Assembly: GCF_013364275.1 (NCBI RefSeq) | Contig: NZ_CP054932.1 | Coordinates: 1,550,001-1,614,000 of the forward strand | Reading direction: 5' to 3' | Length of the DNA: 64,000 nt | Origin: Actinomadura sp. NAK00032 | GTDB lineage: Bacteria; Actinomycetota; Actinomycetes; Streptosporangiales; Streptosporangiaceae | Shown: one piece after another, positions 51,223-60,303 of the stretch | Numbering within the stretch: position 1 is the stretch's first letter | Layout of the letters: every line of letters begins with the position of its first letter | Made by a program: the position numbers and the translations under genes | The notes under the pieces: generated by a model | What the model saw: only the letters and a program-made list of their open reading frames with translations | Databases searched by the model: none | What the model was told of the DNA's origin: nothing

Positions 51223-52040
51223 ACCGCGACACGGTCCTGTTCCGGCTGCGCAACGCCACCGCCGAGGGCAAGCCGATCATCGGCGCCGGGGCGGGCACCG
51301 GGCTGTCCGCCAAGTGCGCGGAGGCCGGCGGCGTCGACCTGATCATCATCTACAACTCCGGCCGGTACCGGATGGCCGGGCGCGGCTCGCTGGCCGGGCT
51401 GCTGCCCTACGGGGACGCCAACCAGATCGTCGTGGAGATGGCGTCGGAGGTGCTGCCGGTCGTGAAGAGCACCCCCGTCCTGGCCGGGGTGTGCGGCACC
51501 GACCCCTTCCGGGTCATGCCCGTCTTCCTCGACCAGCTGAAGGCGATGGGGTTCGCCGGCGTCCAGAACTTCCCCACGGTCGGCCTCTACGACGGCGTGT
51601 TCCGGCAGAACCTCGAAGAGACCGGCATGGGGTACGCCCTGGAGGTCGAGATGGTGCGGCTCGCGCACGAGCGCGGCCTGGTCACCGCCCCGTACGTCTT
51701 CGACGAGGACCAGGCGCGCGCCATGGCGGAGGCCGGCGCGGACGTCCTCGTCCCGCACGTCGGGCTCACCACCAAGGGCAGCATCGGCGCGGGCACCGCG
51801 CTGACGCTGGACGAGGCGGTCGAGCGGGTGCAGGCCATGCGGGACGCCGCGTTCGCCGTCCGCCCCGACATCGTCGTCCTCTGCCACGGCGGCCCGATCG
51901 CCGAACCCGAGGACGCCTCCTACGTCCTGTCGCACACGGAGGGGGTCGTCGGCTTCTTCGGCGCGTCCTCCGTCGAACGCCTGCCGACCGAGCGGGCCAT
52001 CACCGAGCAGGTCGCCGCCTTCAAGAACCTGGAGCTGTGA
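51219..52040 (+). CDS. TIM-barrel phosphoenolpyruvate hydrolase-like protein
   Basis: A 273-aa (beta/alpha)8 protein of the PEP-hydrolase/IGPS-like family and homologue of the C-terminal half of plant Tm-1. Features: [70 protein letters not shown] and a late [17 protein letters not shown] segment. It starts with GTG inside the stop of the preceding gene (GTGA), so the two are made in equal amounts and probably form a complex. A lyase or hydrolase activity is likely; the substrate is unknown. Confidence 0.9.
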   Translation: MNRDTVLFRLRNATAEGKPIIGAGAGTGLSAKCAEAGGVDLIIIYNSGRYRMAGRGSLAGLLPYGDANQIVVEMASEVLPVVKSTPVLAGVCGTDPFRVMPVFLDQLKAMGFAGVQNFPTVGLYDGVFRQNLEETGMGYALEVEMVRLAHERGLVTAPYVFDEDQARAMAEAGADVLVPHVGLTTKGSIGAGTALTLDEAVERVQAMRDAAFAVRPDIVVLCHGGPIAEPEDASYVLSHTEGVVGFFGASSVERLPTERAITEQVAAFKNLEL

Positions 52041-52448
52041 ATGCGAGTCGGTCCCGATGACGTGGCGACGATGTCGTTCGACTGGGGTTCCATCAAGTGG
52101 TTCGTCACCCCGTCGAGCGTCGAGGGCGCGAGCAGCACGCTGGGCGAGGTGATCGTCAACCCGGGCAAGGGCCACGCGCGGCACAACCACCCCGGTGCCG
52201 AGGAGGTCATCTACGTGATCTCCGGCGAGGCGACGCAGATGGTGGACGACGGCGAGCCCTTCCCGATCGGCGAGGGCGACGCCGTCCACATCCCGAAGGG
52301 CGTCTGGCACTCCACGTACAACACGACGTGGCGGCCGCTGCGCCTCATCGTGACGTACACGCCGGGCGGCGAGGAGAAGGCCCTCGAAGGCGCCCCCGAC
52401 TTCTGCCGGCACGACCCCGGCACCGTCCCGGAGTGGAACCGGGCCTAG
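52041..52448 (+). CDS. Cupin-domain protein
   Basis: A 135-aa single-domain cupin. Motif 1 reads GHARHNHPGAEEVIYVISGEA, with the metal-binding His and Glu residues in place, and motif 2 is GDAVHIPKGVWH. It begins at once after the stop of the TIM-barrel gene (no spacer). It is the third gene of the operon, perhaps an isomerase or dioxygenase acting on the same compound. Its stop TAG overlaps by two bases the stop of the convergent gene, sharing a CTAG palindrome. Confidence 0.92.
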   Translation: MRVGPDDVATMSFDWGSIKWFVTPSSVEGASSTLGEVIVNPGKGHARHNHPGAEEVIYVISGEATQMVDDGEPFPIGEGDAVHIPKGVWHSTYNTTWRPLRLIVTYTPGGEEKALEGAPDFCRHDPGTVPEWNRA

Positions 52449-52837
52449 CCGCCCGGTTCGATGATCTTGCCGCGGACGTAGACCCACCCGCCGTCCCGGC
52501 GGACGAACCGGCTGACCTCGTGCATCTCGCCGGGCCGCCCGTCCGCCAGGTAGTGGGCGCGGAACTCGACGACGCCCTTGGCGTCCGCCGGGCCGCCGTC
52601 CTCCTCCCGGACGATGTCGAGCCGCGTCCAGCGGGTGCCGCCGTCGAAGCCGATCCGCTCCGGGCGGGTCGCCGGATGCCACGTCCGCAGCAGGTACGCC
52701 TCGTCCTCGACGGCGAACGCGCTGAACCGCGACCGCATCAGCTCCCCGGCGGTCTCCGCCGATCCCTCACCCCGGTGCAACCGGCCGCAGCAGTCCCGGT
52801 ACCGGGCGCCGGAGCCGCACGGGCATTTAGTGGCCAC
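52445..52837 (-). CDS. YchJ-like SEC-C metal-binding protein (UPF0225)
   Basis: A 130-aa protein with an N-terminal SEC-C zinc motif (CPCGSG at 5-10 and CC at 16-17 with H21) and the NTF2-like YchJ domain (AGELMRSRFSAFAVEDEAYLLRTWHP, VEFRAHYL). The zinc knuckle is like that at the end of SecA; its function is unknown. GTG 52,837 has no strong ribosome-binding site, but the family starts here. It is divergent from the VOC gene by 144 bp. Confidence 0.92.
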   Translation of the reverse strand: MATKCPCGSGARYRDCCGRLHRGEGSAETAGELMRSRFSAFAVEDEAYLLRTWHPATRPERIGFDGGTRWTRLDIVREEDGGPADAKGVVEFRAHYLADGRPGEMHEVSRFVRRDGGWVYVRGKIIEPGG

Positions 52838-52895
52838 ATCCGAATTCTGCCTTGCGGCACGGCATGCCCGCGGAAACCATGATTTTCGCGGGGGG

Positions 52896-52923
52896 TGTCT
52901 GATCGGGGCGTCCGCCGATCGTC
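52896..52923 (+). promoter_or_regulatory. Probable ECF42-type promoter before the VOC-DGPF-sigma operon
   Basis: TGTCTG (52,896-52,901), 18 bp, CGTC (52,920-52,923). One to two bases differ from the ECF42 -35 motif, and the -10 motif fits exactly. Leader about 55 bases. Confidence 0.5.
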
Positions 52924-52981
52924 TAGGGGGTGACGACAACACCGACCGCCCCGGGTCCGGGGCGTCCCGAAGGAGCGTGTC

Positions 52982-53380
52982 ATGGACCTGACGATGAACA
53001 CGATCGACATCGTGGTGTCCGACATGGACGCCGCCATCGCCTTCTACCGGCGGCTCGGCGTCGAGTTCAAGACCGACGCCGCCTACCCCGGCCACGCGGG
53101 CTGCGACCTGCCCGGCGGGCTGCACCTGATGCTCGACGCCGAGGACTTCCGCGGGCCGACCGTCGACGGGTGGACGAAGCCGTCCGGAAGCCCGCGCAAC
53201 TTCCTCGCCTTCCAGGCCGGGTCCCCGGCGGACGTCGACGCCAAGTACACCGAGCTGACCGAAGCGGGGTACACCGGAGCCAAGGAGCCGTGGGACGCGT
53301 TCTGGGGCATGCGCTACGCGACCGTCCTCGACCCGGACGGCAACGGCATCGACCTGTACGCGCCGCTGCCCGCGAGCTGA
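52982..53380 (+). CDS. VOC-superfamily (glyoxalase-like) protein
   Basis: A 132-aa vicinal-oxygen-chelate domain protein: two beta-alpha-beta-beta-beta units, with DMDAAIAFYRRLGVEF at the start and AKEPWDAFWGMRYATVLDPDGNGIDLYAP at the end. Such proteins are common passengers of ECF42/DGPF loci; substrates are unknown. AAGGAGC lies eight bases before ATG. The gap to the DGPF gene is 12 bp. Confidence 0.93.
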   Translation: MDLTMNTIDIVVSDMDAAIAFYRRLGVEFKTDAAYPGHAGCDLPGGLHLMLDAEDFRGPTVDGWTKPSGSPRNFLAFQAGSPADVDAKYTELTEAGYTGAKEPWDAFWGMRYATVLDPDGNGIDLYAPLPAS

Positions 53381-53392
53381 GGAGGAAGACCG

Positions 53393-53731
53393 ATGAAGTA
53401 CGTGCTGATGTTCGTCGAGACCGAGGAGTTCGCCAAGGAGCTCGCCGCCATGAGCGACGACGAGCGCCAGGCGTCCTACGAGCAGGTCGCCCAGTGGTTC
53501 GCGCGGCACGCCGCGCAGATCACCCACCACGGGCACCTCCAGCCCGCGCACACCGCCACCACCCTGCGCCTGGACGGCCCCGAGCCGATGCTCACCGACG
53601 GCCCGTTCGTCGAGGGCAAGGAGGTCGTCAGCGGCTACGCCGAGGTGGAGGTCGGCGACCTGGACGAGGCCCTGGCCATCGCCCGCTCGTGGCCCGCGTG
53701 CCCCATCGTCGAGGTTCGCCCGCTCACGTGA
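53393..53731 (+). CDS. DGPF / YciI-family protein, ECF42 partner
   Basis: A 112-aa YCII-related protein with the hallmark TDGPFVEGKEVVSGYAEVEV. It is paralogous to the protein at 38.3 kb. GAGGAAG is six bases before the ATG. The sigma factor gene follows after 10 bp, so the module reads VOC, DGPF, ECF42 in one operon. Confidence 0.94.
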   Translation: MKYVLMFVETEEFAKELAAMSDDERQASYEQVAQWFARHAAQITHHGHLQPAHTATTLRLDGPEPMLTDGPFVEGKEVVSGYAEVEVGDLDEALAIARSWPACPIVEVRPLT

Positions 53732-53741
53732 CGGGCGCCGC

Positions 53742-54938
53742 GTGACCGAGAGGGTGAACGCCGAGCTGACCCGCGTGCTGCGCGAGCACGCGGGCCGGCT
53801 CACGGCGTCCCTCATCCGGACCCTCGGCGACTTCTCCGCCGCCGAGGACGTCATGCAGGACGCCCTGGAGACCGCGCTGAAGCGCTGGCCCGCCGAGGGC
53901 ATCCCCGAGCACCCGGACGCCTGGCTGCTCACCACGGCCCGCCGCCGCGGCATCGACCTGCTGCGCCGCCAGGCCACCTACCGGGAGAAGCTCGCCCTGC
54001 TCCAGTGGCCGGTGCCCGGCGAGCCCGACGACCGGCTCAAGCTGGTCTTCACCTGCTGCCACCCCGCGCTGCCGGTGCCCGCGCAGGTCGCGCTCACCCT
54101 GCGCACGGTGTGCGGGCTGACGACCGGGCAGATCGCCGCCGCGTTCCTCGTCCCGGAGACGACGGTCGCGCAGCGCATCACCCGCGCCAAGCGCAAGATC
54201 ACCGACGCGCGCATCCCGTACCGGATCCCGCCGGACGGCGAGCTGGACGAGCGCCTCGCCCAGGTCCTCGCCGTCGTGTACCTGCTGTTCAACGAGGGGT
54301 ACCTGACGAGCGGCGGCGACCGTCCGCACGCCCGCGACCTGGCCGACGACGCGCAGTGGCTCGCCGAGAGCCTCGCCTGGCTGATGCCGCGCCGGCCGGA
54401 GGTGCTCGGCCTGCTCGCCCTGATCAGGCTGCACCAGGCCCGCACGCCCGCCCGCTTCGACGCCGCCGGGCACCTCGTCCTGCTGCGCGACCAGGACCGG
54501 ACGGCATGGGACCGCGAGGCGGTCAAGGAGGGGATCCGGCTGATCGAGCGGGCCGCCGCGATGCGCCGGCCAGGCCCGTACCAGGTGCAGGCGGCGATCG
54601 TCGCGTGCCATGCGGAGGCCCCCACCTGGGACGACACCGACTGGACGCAGATCCTGGTGCTGTACGACATGCTGCTGGGCATGACGCGGTCCCCGGTCGT
54701 CCGGCTCCACCGCGCCATCGCGCTGCGCTACGTCCAGGGCCCCGAGGCCGCCCTTGCCGAGCTGGACCCGCTCGCCAAGGCGCTGGACGGCCACCACCTG
54801 TACCACGCGACCCGCGCCGAACTCCTGCGCGACCTCGGCCGGTACCGCGACGCCCACACGGCCGACCGCCGCGCCCTCGCGCTCACCGCCAACCCGGCCC
54901 AGCAGGCCCTCCTGGCCGACCGCCTCACCTGGTCCTGA
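53742..54938 (+). CDS. ECF42-type sigma factor with C-terminal TPR-like domain
   Basis: A 398-aa ECF sigma factor of the same group as the one at 37 kb. Region 2: FSAAEDVMQDALETALKRWP and HPDAWLLTTARRRGIDLLRR. Region 4: TTGQIAAAFLVPETTVAQRITRAK. The C-terminal extension has LLFNEGYLTSGG and DWTQILVLYDMLLGMTRSPVVRLHRAIA. It controls presumably its own VOC/DGPF operon. GTG 53,742 is the start; the ribosome-binding site is weak. It does not overlap its neighbours and its stop is about 150 bp before the kdp leader ORF. Confidence 0.92.
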   Translation: MTERVNAELTRVLREHAGRLTASLIRTLGDFSAAEDVMQDALETALKRWPAEGIPEHPDAWLLTTARRRGIDLLRRQATYREKLALLQWPVPGEPDDRLKLVFTCCHPALPVPAQVALTLRTVCGLTTGQIAAAFLVPETTVAQRITRAKRKITDARIPYRIPPDGELDERLAQVLAVVYLLFNEGYLTSGGDRPHARDLADDAQWLAESLAWLMPRRPEVLGLLALIRLHQARTPARFDAAGHLVLLRDQDRTAWDREAVKEGIRLIERAAAMRRPGPYQVQAAIVACHAEAPTWDDTDWTQILVLYDMLLGMTRSPVVRLHRAIALRYVQGPEAALAELDPLAKALDGHHLYHATRAELLRDLGRYRDAHTADRRALALTANPAQQALLADRLTWS

Positions 54939-54960
54939 ACCCGCACCGCCGGGCGGGGGC

Positions 54961-55011
54961 GTCAGCGGGTCGTCAGGGCGGCGTCAGGATCGGCCGCGGC
55001 GGTGTCAATAT
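54961..55011 (+). promoter_or_regulatory. 11-bp-phased repeats and -10 element before kdp
   Basis: GTCAG occurs at 54,961, 54,972 and 54,983, each 11 bp apart, as in operators for OmpR/PhoB-type response regulators (KdpE is one). The third copy (GTCAGG, 54,983-54,988) ends 17 bp before CAATAT (55,006-55,011), so it would take the -35 place, as PHO boxes do in activated promoters. Confidence 0.5.
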
Positions 55012-55089
55012 CGCGTAGCGAACGGCGGCCCGGTGGCAATTCGTCCCTATGGTCGGATTCGTCCGGCCGAAACGCGCGCCGGGAATTCG

Positions 55090-55188
55090 ATGGGGGCACA
55101 GATCGTGCAAGACGTGGTCTTCGTGCTGCTGACAGTGGCGGTGTTCGCCCTGCTCGGCCTGCTGGTGAAGGGCGTGGAGAAGCTGTGA
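55090..55188 (+). CDS. Small membrane protein before kdpF
   Basis: A 32-aa peptide (or 27 aa from GTG 55,105) that is almost entirely one membrane helix, VVFVLLTVAVFALLGLLVK, ending in KGVEKL. It overlaps kdpF by GTGA, so it is translated with the kdp operon and is probably an additional subunit or regulator. Its ribosome-binding site is weak for ATG; GGGGG precedes the GTG. I know no name for it. Similar small ORFs in front of kdpF appear in actinobacteria. Confidence 0.65.
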   Translation: MGAQIVQDVVFVLLTVAVFALLGLLVKGVEKL

Positions 55189-55274
55189 CCGCGGAGAACG
55201 CCATCGGGCTCGGGCTCGCGGCGGCACTGATCCTTTTCCTGGTCGCGGCGCTGCTTTTCCCGGAGCGATTCTGA
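55185..55274 (+). CDS. kdpF: Potassium-transporting ATPase small subunit KdpF
   Basis: A 29-aa single-pass membrane peptide, mostly [19 protein letters not shown], ending in PERF as actinobacterial KdpF does. It stabilises the KdpABC complex in the membrane. It starts with GTG in the preceding stop (GTGA), and kdpA begins at the base after its own stop. Confidence 0.85.
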   Translation: MTAENAIGLGLAAALILFLVAALLFPERF

Positions 55275-56939
55275 ATGGACACGACCCTCGCGGGGATCCT
55301 TTTCATCGGGTCCCTGGTCATCGCCCTGGCCGTGGTCTACCGGCCGCTCGGCGACTACATGTACCGCGTTTACAGCCGTCCGGAGCACGGCAGGGCCGAG
55401 CGGGCCGCCTACCGGCTCGTGGGCGCCGACCCGGACGCCGAGCAGACCTGGGGCGCCTACGCCCGCAGCGTGCTCGCCTTCTCCGTGGCGGGAATCCTCT
55501 TCCTGTACGGGTTGCAGCGTTTGCAGAACCACCTGCTGCTCAGCCTCGGGTTCGGGCCGGTCAAGCCGGACCAGGCGTGGAACACCGCGGTCAGCTTCGT
55601 CACCAACACCAACTGGCAGTCGTACTCCGGTGAGGCGACGATGGGCCACCTGGTGCAGATGGCGGGCCTCGCGGTGCAGAACTTCGTGTCCGCCGCCGTC
55701 GGGATGTCCGTCGCGGTCGCGCTGATCCGCGGGTTCGCGCGGAAGAAGACCGACCGGCTCGGCAACTTCTGGGTCGACCTGACCCGCACCTGCCTGCGCG
55801 TCCTGCTGCCCATCGCCTTCGCCGGCGCGGTGCTCCTGATCGCGGGCGGGCTGGTGCAGAACTTCAGCGGCGGCCACACCGCCGAGACGCTCACCGGGGC
55901 GACGCAGCACATCCCGGGCGGACCGGTCGCGAGCCAGGAGGTCATCAAGCTCCTCGGCACCAACGGCGGCGGCTTCTACAACGCCAACTCCGCGCACCCG
56001 TTCGAGAACGCGGCGGCCTGGACGAACTGGCTGGAGATCTTCCTCATCCTGCTGATCCCGATCGCGCTCTGCCGGACGTTCGGCCGCCTCGTCGGGCAGA
56101 ACCGGCAGGGCTACGCGATCCTCGCCGTTATGGGCACGATCGCGCTCATCAGCGTCTCGCTCGTCAACGCGTTCCAACTCGCGCACCACGGCACCGTGCC
56201 GACCGCCGCCGGGGCGGCGATGGAAGGCGTGGAGACCCGGTTCGGCGTCGCGAACTCGGCGACGTTCGCCGGCGCGACCACGCTGACCTCGACCGGCGCC
56301 GTCGACTCCTTCCACGACTCGTACACGAGCCTCGGCGGCATGATGACGATGCTCAACATGATGCTGGGCGAGGTCGCGCCCGGCGGCGTCGGCTCCGGCC
56401 TGTACGGGATGCTGATCCTCGCCGTCATCACCGTGTTCGTCGCCGGGCTCATGGTCGGCCGCACCCCCGAGTACCTCGGCAAGAAGATCGGCCGCCGCGA
56501 GATCACCTTCGCCGCGCTGTACTTCCTGACGACGCCCGCCCTCGTCCTGGCCGGGACGGCGGTCGCCATCGCGACCCCGGACGGGCGCGCCGGCATGCTC
56601 AACGGCGGCCCGCACGGCTTCAGCGAGGTGCTGTACGCGTTCACGTCGGCGTCCAACAACAACGGGTCCGCGTTCGCCGGGCTGACCGTGAACACCGTCT
56701 TCTACGACACCGCCCTCGGCCTGTGCATGGCGTTCGGCCGGTTCCTGCCGATCGTGTTCGTCCTCGCGCTGGCCGGGTCGCTGGCGCGGCAGGGCGCCGT
56801 CCCCGCGTCGGCCGGGACGCTGCCGACCCACCGCCCGCAGTTCGTCGGGATGGTCGTCGGCGTCACCGTCGTCCTGGTCGCGCTGACCTTCCTCCCCGCG
56901 CTCGCGCTCGGCCCGCTCGCCGAAGGGATCCGCTCATGA
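55275..56939 (+). CDS. kdpA: Potassium-transporting ATPase subunit KdpA
   Basis: The K+ channel-like subunit, 554 aa with about ten membrane segments. Selectivity-loop repeats are visible: [29 protein letters not shown] and [14 protein letters not shown], with the essential glycines. It takes K+ from outside and passes it to KdpB. ATG follows the kdpF stop directly. It overlaps kdpB by ATGA. The operon should be induced by K+ limitation, but no kdpD/kdpE genes are in the window. Confidence 0.97.
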   Translation: MDTTLAGILFIGSLVIALAVVYRPLGDYMYRVYSRPEHGRAERAAYRLVGADPDAEQTWGAYARSVLAFSVAGILFLYGLQRLQNHLLLSLGFGPVKPDQAWNTAVSFVTNTNWQSYSGEATMGHLVQMAGLAVQNFVSAAVGMSVAVALIRGFARKKTDRLGNFWVDLTRTCLRVLLPIAFAGAVLLIAGGLVQNFSGGHTAETLTGATQHIPGGPVASQEVIKLLGTNGGGFYNANSAHPFENAAAWTNWLEIFLILLIPIALCRTFGRLVGQNRQGYAILAVMGTIALISVSLVNAFQLAHHGTVPTAAGAAMEGVETRFGVANSATFAGATTLTSTGAVDSFHDSYTSLGGMMTMLNMMLGEVAPGGVGSGLYGMLILAVITVFVAGLMVGRTPEYLGKKIGRREITFAALYFLTTPALVLAGTAVAIATPDGRAGMLNGGPHGFSEVLYAFTSASNNNGSAFAGLTVNTVFYDTALGLCMAFGRFLPIVFVLALAGSLARQGAVPASAGTLPTHRPQFVGMVVGVTVVLVALTFLPALALGPLAEGIRS

Positions 56940-59059
56940 CGACGCAGACGATCGAACCCGCGCCCCCGCGGCCCGCCGAGCGGAGGCCCCGCGGCCTGCT
57001 CGACCCCGCGCAGCTGGCCAGGTCGCTGCCGGACGCGTTCCGCAAGCTCGACCCGCGCACACTGTGGCGCAACCCGGTCATGTTCATCGTCGAGGTGGGC
57101 GCGGTGTGGACGACCGTCCTCGCCGTCCTCGACCCGAGCGTGTTCGGCTGGCTGATCGTCGCCTGGCTCTGGCTGACCGTCCTCTTCGCGAACCTGGCGG
57201 AGGCGGTGGCGGAGGGCCGCGGCAAGGCCCAGGCCGACTCGCTGCGCAAGGCCAAGACCGACGTCGTCGCGCGCCGCCTCACCGGCACGTCCGAGGAGCA
57301 TGTCCCGGCGCCCGAACTGCGCCGCGGCGACCGGGTCGTCGTCGAGGCCGGGGAGATCATCCCCGGGGACGGCGACGTCGTCGAGGGCATCGCGAGCGTG
57401 GACGAGTCGGCCATCACCGGCGAGTCCGCGCCGGTGATCCGCGAGTCCGGCGGCGACCGCTCCGCGGTGACCGGCGGGACGCGGGTGCTGTCGGACCGGA
57501 TCGTCGTCGAGATCACCCAGGAGCCCGGCCGGTCGTTCGTGGACCGGATGATCGCCCTGGTGGAGGGCGCGAGCCGGCAGAAGACGCCCAACGAGATCGC
57601 GCTCAACATCCTGCTCGCCGCGCTGACCATCGTGTTCCTGCTTGCGGTCGCGACGCTCCAGCCGATGGCGATCTACGCCAAGGACGTCAACCCGGGCGTC
57701 CCCGACAGCCCCGCCCTCGGCGGGCACGGCGTGACCGGCATCGTGCTGGTGTCGCTGCTGGTCTGCCTGATCCCGACGACGATCGGGGCGCTGCTGTCGG
57801 CGATCGGCATCGCCGGCATGGACCGGCTCGTCCAGCGCAACGTCCTCGCGATGAGCGGCCGCGCGGTCGAGGCCGCCGGTGACGTCGGCACGCTGCTGCT
57901 CGACAAGACCGGCACGATCACGCTCGGCAACCGGCAGGCGGCGGCCTTCGTCCCCGTCGCCGGGGTGGCCGAGGACGCGCTGGCCGACGCCGCCCAGCTG
58001 TCCAGCCTGGCCGACGAGACGCCCGAGGGACGCTCGGTCGTCGTGTTCGCCAAGGAGCGCTACGGCCTGCGCGAGCGCACGCCCGGCGAACTGACCCACG
58101 CCACCTGGGTGCCGTTCAGCGCGCAGACCCGGATGAGCGGCGTCGACCTCGACGGCGTCCCGGAGCGGCACCTGCGCAAGGGCGCAGCCGGAGCCGTGGC
58201 CGAGTGGGTCCGCGAGAACGGCGGGACCGTCCCGTCCGACCTGGCCTCGATCGTGGACGGCATCTCCGCGTCCGGCGGCACCCCGCTGGTCGTCGGCGAG
58301 GCCGCGGCCGGCGCGGCCCGCGTCCTCGGCGTCGTCCACCTGAAGGACGTCGTGAAGGAGGGCATGCGCGAGCGGTTCGACGAGATGCGCCGGATGGGCA
58401 TCCGCACCGTGATGATCACCGGCGACAACCCGCTGACCGCCCGGGCCATCGCCGACGAGGCCGGCGTGGACGACTTCCTTGCCGAGGCCCGCCCCGAGGA
58501 CAAGCTCGCGCTGATCAAGCGGGAGCAGGCCGGCGGCCGGCTCGTCGCGATGACCGGGGACGGCACCAACGACGCGCCCGCCCTCGCGCAGGCCGACGTC
58601 GGGGTGGCGATGAACACCGGCACGTCCGCCGCCAAGGAGGCGGGCAACATGGTCGACCTCGACTCCGACCCGACCAAGCTGATCGAGATCGTGGAGATCG
58701 GCAAGCAGCTGCTCATCACGCGGGGCGCGCTGACCACGTTCTCGATCGCCAACGACATCGCCAAGTACTTCGCGATCATCCCGGCGCTGTTCGCGGGCCT
58801 GTATCCCGGGCTGGACGCGCTGAACATCATGCGGCTGCACAGCCCGGAGTCGGCGATCCTCTCCGCGGTCGTGTTCAACGCACTGATCATCGTCGCGCTG
58901 ATCCCGCTCGCCCTGCGCGGCGTGTCCTACCGTCCCGGCGGCGCGGCCAGGCTCCTCTCGCGCAACCTGCGCGTCTACGGACTCGGCGGCCTGGTCGCCC
59001 CGTTCCTCAGCATCAAGATCATCGACCTGTTCGTCCAGTTCCTTCCGGGGGTGTCGTGA
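56936..59059 (+). CDS. kdpB: Potassium-transporting ATPase subunit KdpB
   Basis: The P-type ATPase, 707 aa, seven membrane segments. Phosphorylated Asp323 in DKTGTIT, actuator loop with TGESAPVI, and hinge [21 protein letters not shown] are intact. A short Pro-rich N-terminal extension (about 40 residues) precedes the first helix. It couples ATP hydrolysis to K+ uptake through KdpA. Overlaps kdpA; a one-base gap to kdpC. Confidence 0.97.
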   Translation: MTTQTIEPAPPRPAERRPRGLLDPAQLARSLPDAFRKLDPRTLWRNPVMFIVEVGAVWTTVLAVLDPSVFGWLIVAWLWLTVLFANLAEAVAEGRGKAQADSLRKAKTDVVARRLTGTSEEHVPAPELRRGDRVVVEAGEIIPGDGDVVEGIASVDESAITGESAPVIRESGGDRSAVTGGTRVLSDRIVVEITQEPGRSFVDRMIALVEGASRQKTPNEIALNILLAALTIVFLLAVATLQPMAIYAKDVNPGVPDSPALGGHGVTGIVLVSLLVCLIPTTIGALLSAIGIAGMDRLVQRNVLAMSGRAVEAAGDVGTLLLDKTGTITLGNRQAAAFVPVAGVAEDALADAAQLSSLADETPEGRSVVVFAKERYGLRERTPGELTHATWVPFSAQTRMSGVDLDGVPERHLRKGAAGAVAEWVRENGGTVPSDLASIVDGISASGGTPLVVGEAAAGAARVLGVVHLKDVVKEGMRERFDEMRRMGIRTVMITGDNPLTARAIADEAGVDDFLAEARPEDKLALIKREQAGGRLVAMTGDGTNDAPALAQADVGVAMNTGTSAAKEAGNMVDLDSDPTKLIEIVEIGKQLLITRGALTTFSIANDIAKYFAIIPALFAGLYPGLDALNIMRLHSPESAILSAVVFNALIIVALIPLALRGVSYRPGGAARLLSRNLRVYGLGGLVAPFLSIKIIDLFVQFLPGVS

Positions 59060-59060
59060 C

Positions 59061-59969
59061 ATGCGGTTTCCTGCCTGGTTCCGGGTGCATCTGGCGGCGG
59101 TGCGGGCACTGCTCGCGCTGACCGTCCTGCTCGGCGCCGCCTATCCCCTCGCGGTCTACGCGGCCGGACGGCTCCCCGGCCTGAACGACCGCGCCGACGG
59201 CTCCCTCGTCTCGGCGGACGGCCGGACGGCCGGCAGCGCGCTGATCGGCCAGTCCTTCACCGGCAAGGACGGCGAGCCGCTGCGGCAGTACTTCCAGAGC
59301 CGTCCGTCGGCCGGGGACTACGACCCGACGGCTTCGGGGGCGAGCAACCTAGGCCCGGAGGACGTCGTCGACACCCTGCCCGACCAGGCGCTGGTCGCCG
59401 CCGGCAAGGAGGACGAGAACGCCGCCCAGAGCCTCCTCACCCAGGTGTGCGAGCGCAGCAAGGCAGTCGGCGAGTTCAACGGGGTGAGCGGGGCGCGCCC
59501 GTTCTGCACGCCCGGCGGCGTCGGCGCGGTACTGGCCGTCTTCGGCCACCGCACTACGGACGGGGCCGTCCCGCACCCGACCCGCGTCGTCAGCGTGAAC
59601 GAGGAGCAGGGCACGGTGAAGGCGCCTTTCGTCGCGTCCTACAAGGGCGTGCGCGTCGAACTGGCCCGCTTCGGTGAGGACTACGCAAAGGGCCTGATCG
59701 TCCCCATCAGGGGCAACGCTCCGGCCGACCCAGCCGTCCCGCCGGACGCCGTCACCGCGAGCGGCAGCGGCCTGGACCCGCACATCTCCCCGGCCTACGC
59801 CGACCTCCAACTCAAGCGGGTCGCCGAGGCGCGCGGCATCCCGGCCGCGCAGGTCGAGCGGCTCGTCCAGCAGAACACGAACGGCCGCGCCCTCGGCTTC
59901 ATGGGCGAACCGACCGTGAACGTGTTGAAGCTCAACCTCGCCCTAGACCACGCGTACCCCGCCCGCTAG
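59061..59969 (+). CDS. kdpC: Potassium-transporting ATPase subunit KdpC, with insertion
   Basis: A 302-aa KdpC against about 190-200 aa usually. The N-terminal membrane helix (about 11-36), SGASNLGPE (near 92-100) and the C-terminal [39 protein letters not shown] and [10 protein letters not shown] are canonical. Between about residues 105 and 215, some 85 extra residues are inserted, with two cysteines (C130, C149) and an [12 protein letters not shown] segment, facing the outside. ATG follows the kdpB stop by one base. The reading frame is intact, so this is a lineage-specific domain and not a fusion artefact. A terminator follows. Confidence 0.93.
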   Translation: MRFPAWFRVHLAAVRALLALTVLLGAAYPLAVYAAGRLPGLNDRADGSLVSADGRTAGSALIGQSFTGKDGEPLRQYFQSRPSAGDYDPTASGASNLGPEDVVDTLPDQALVAAGKEDENAAQSLLTQVCERSKAVGEFNGVSGARPFCTPGGVGAVLAVFGHRTTDGAVPHPTRVVSVNEEQGTVKAPFVASYKGVRVELARFGEDYAKGLIVPIRGNAPADPAVPPDAVTASGSGLDPHISPAYADLQLKRVAEARGIPAAQVERLVQQNTNGRALGFMGEPTVNVLKLNLALDHAYPAR

Positions 59970-59981
59970 GCCTGGCGTCGG

Positions 59982-60016
59982 CAGCCCATCCCCGGTCCAG
60001 AGCCGGGGATGGGCTG
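59982..60016 (+). terminator. Terminator of the kdp operon
   Basis: Perfect 14-bp stem CAGCCCATCCCCGG / CCGGGGATGGGCTG with a 7-base loop, 13 bases past the kdpC stop. Confidence 0.9.
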
Positions 60017-60118
60017 TGTCAGGGGTGGGGCGACGCATCACTTGATTGCCGCCCGTCAGACTCAACACCCCTCCCAGAACACGCACCCCTCGGGGACGAA
60101 TCGCGGGTCCCGCCTCAT

Positions 60119-60168
60119 GTACGGAAAGCCGAACGCAGGCACGACACCAGCACGTCCGATTTCCGTAC
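60119..60168. promoter_or_regulatory. Inverted repeat, candidate operator of the accessory operon
   Basis: GTACGGAAA and TTTCCGTAC are exact inverted copies 32 bp apart; with one mismatch they extend to ATGTACGGAAA / TTTCCGTACGT. The right half lies about 25 bp before a possible -10 at 60,192. Function by position only. Confidence 0.4.
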
Positions 60169-60303
60169 GTGCAAAGTCCGCACGCGCACGGTTACATAGG
60201 GTCCGGTTGCGCCCAGGACGTCGGCCCCGCGCGTCACGGGACATGACCCGCGAGCCGTCGCCACGGACCGGTTCGCGCCCCCTCGTGGAAAGGGCCTGCC
60301 AGC

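Larger units (their letters stand above)
59970..60303. other. Intergenic region of about 330 bp before the accessory operon
   Basis: Holds the kdp terminator, then AT-richer sequence than the surroundings with a 9-bp inverted repeat (GTACGGAAA 60,119-60,127 and TTTCCGTAC 60,160-60,168). A GGTTACATAGGG near 60,191-60,202 may be a -10 region, but a good -35 is not seen. No gene is supported. The reading frames crossing it have no ribosome-binding sites. Confidence 0.5.

Noticed and set aside
54939..55090. c-di-AMP (ydaO-type) riboswitch before kdp
   Set aside because: Only 150 bases are available and the conserved core of that riboswitch is not visible; the phased repeats explain the region better.
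56702..59062. 786-codon minus-strand frame opposite kdpB
   Set aside because: Antisense shadow of an unmistakable P-type ATPase.
59061..59969. KdpC fused to a second protein by frameshift
   Set aside because: Both ends are canonical and the frame is continuous; the extra residues lie between conserved blocks, so it is an insertion.
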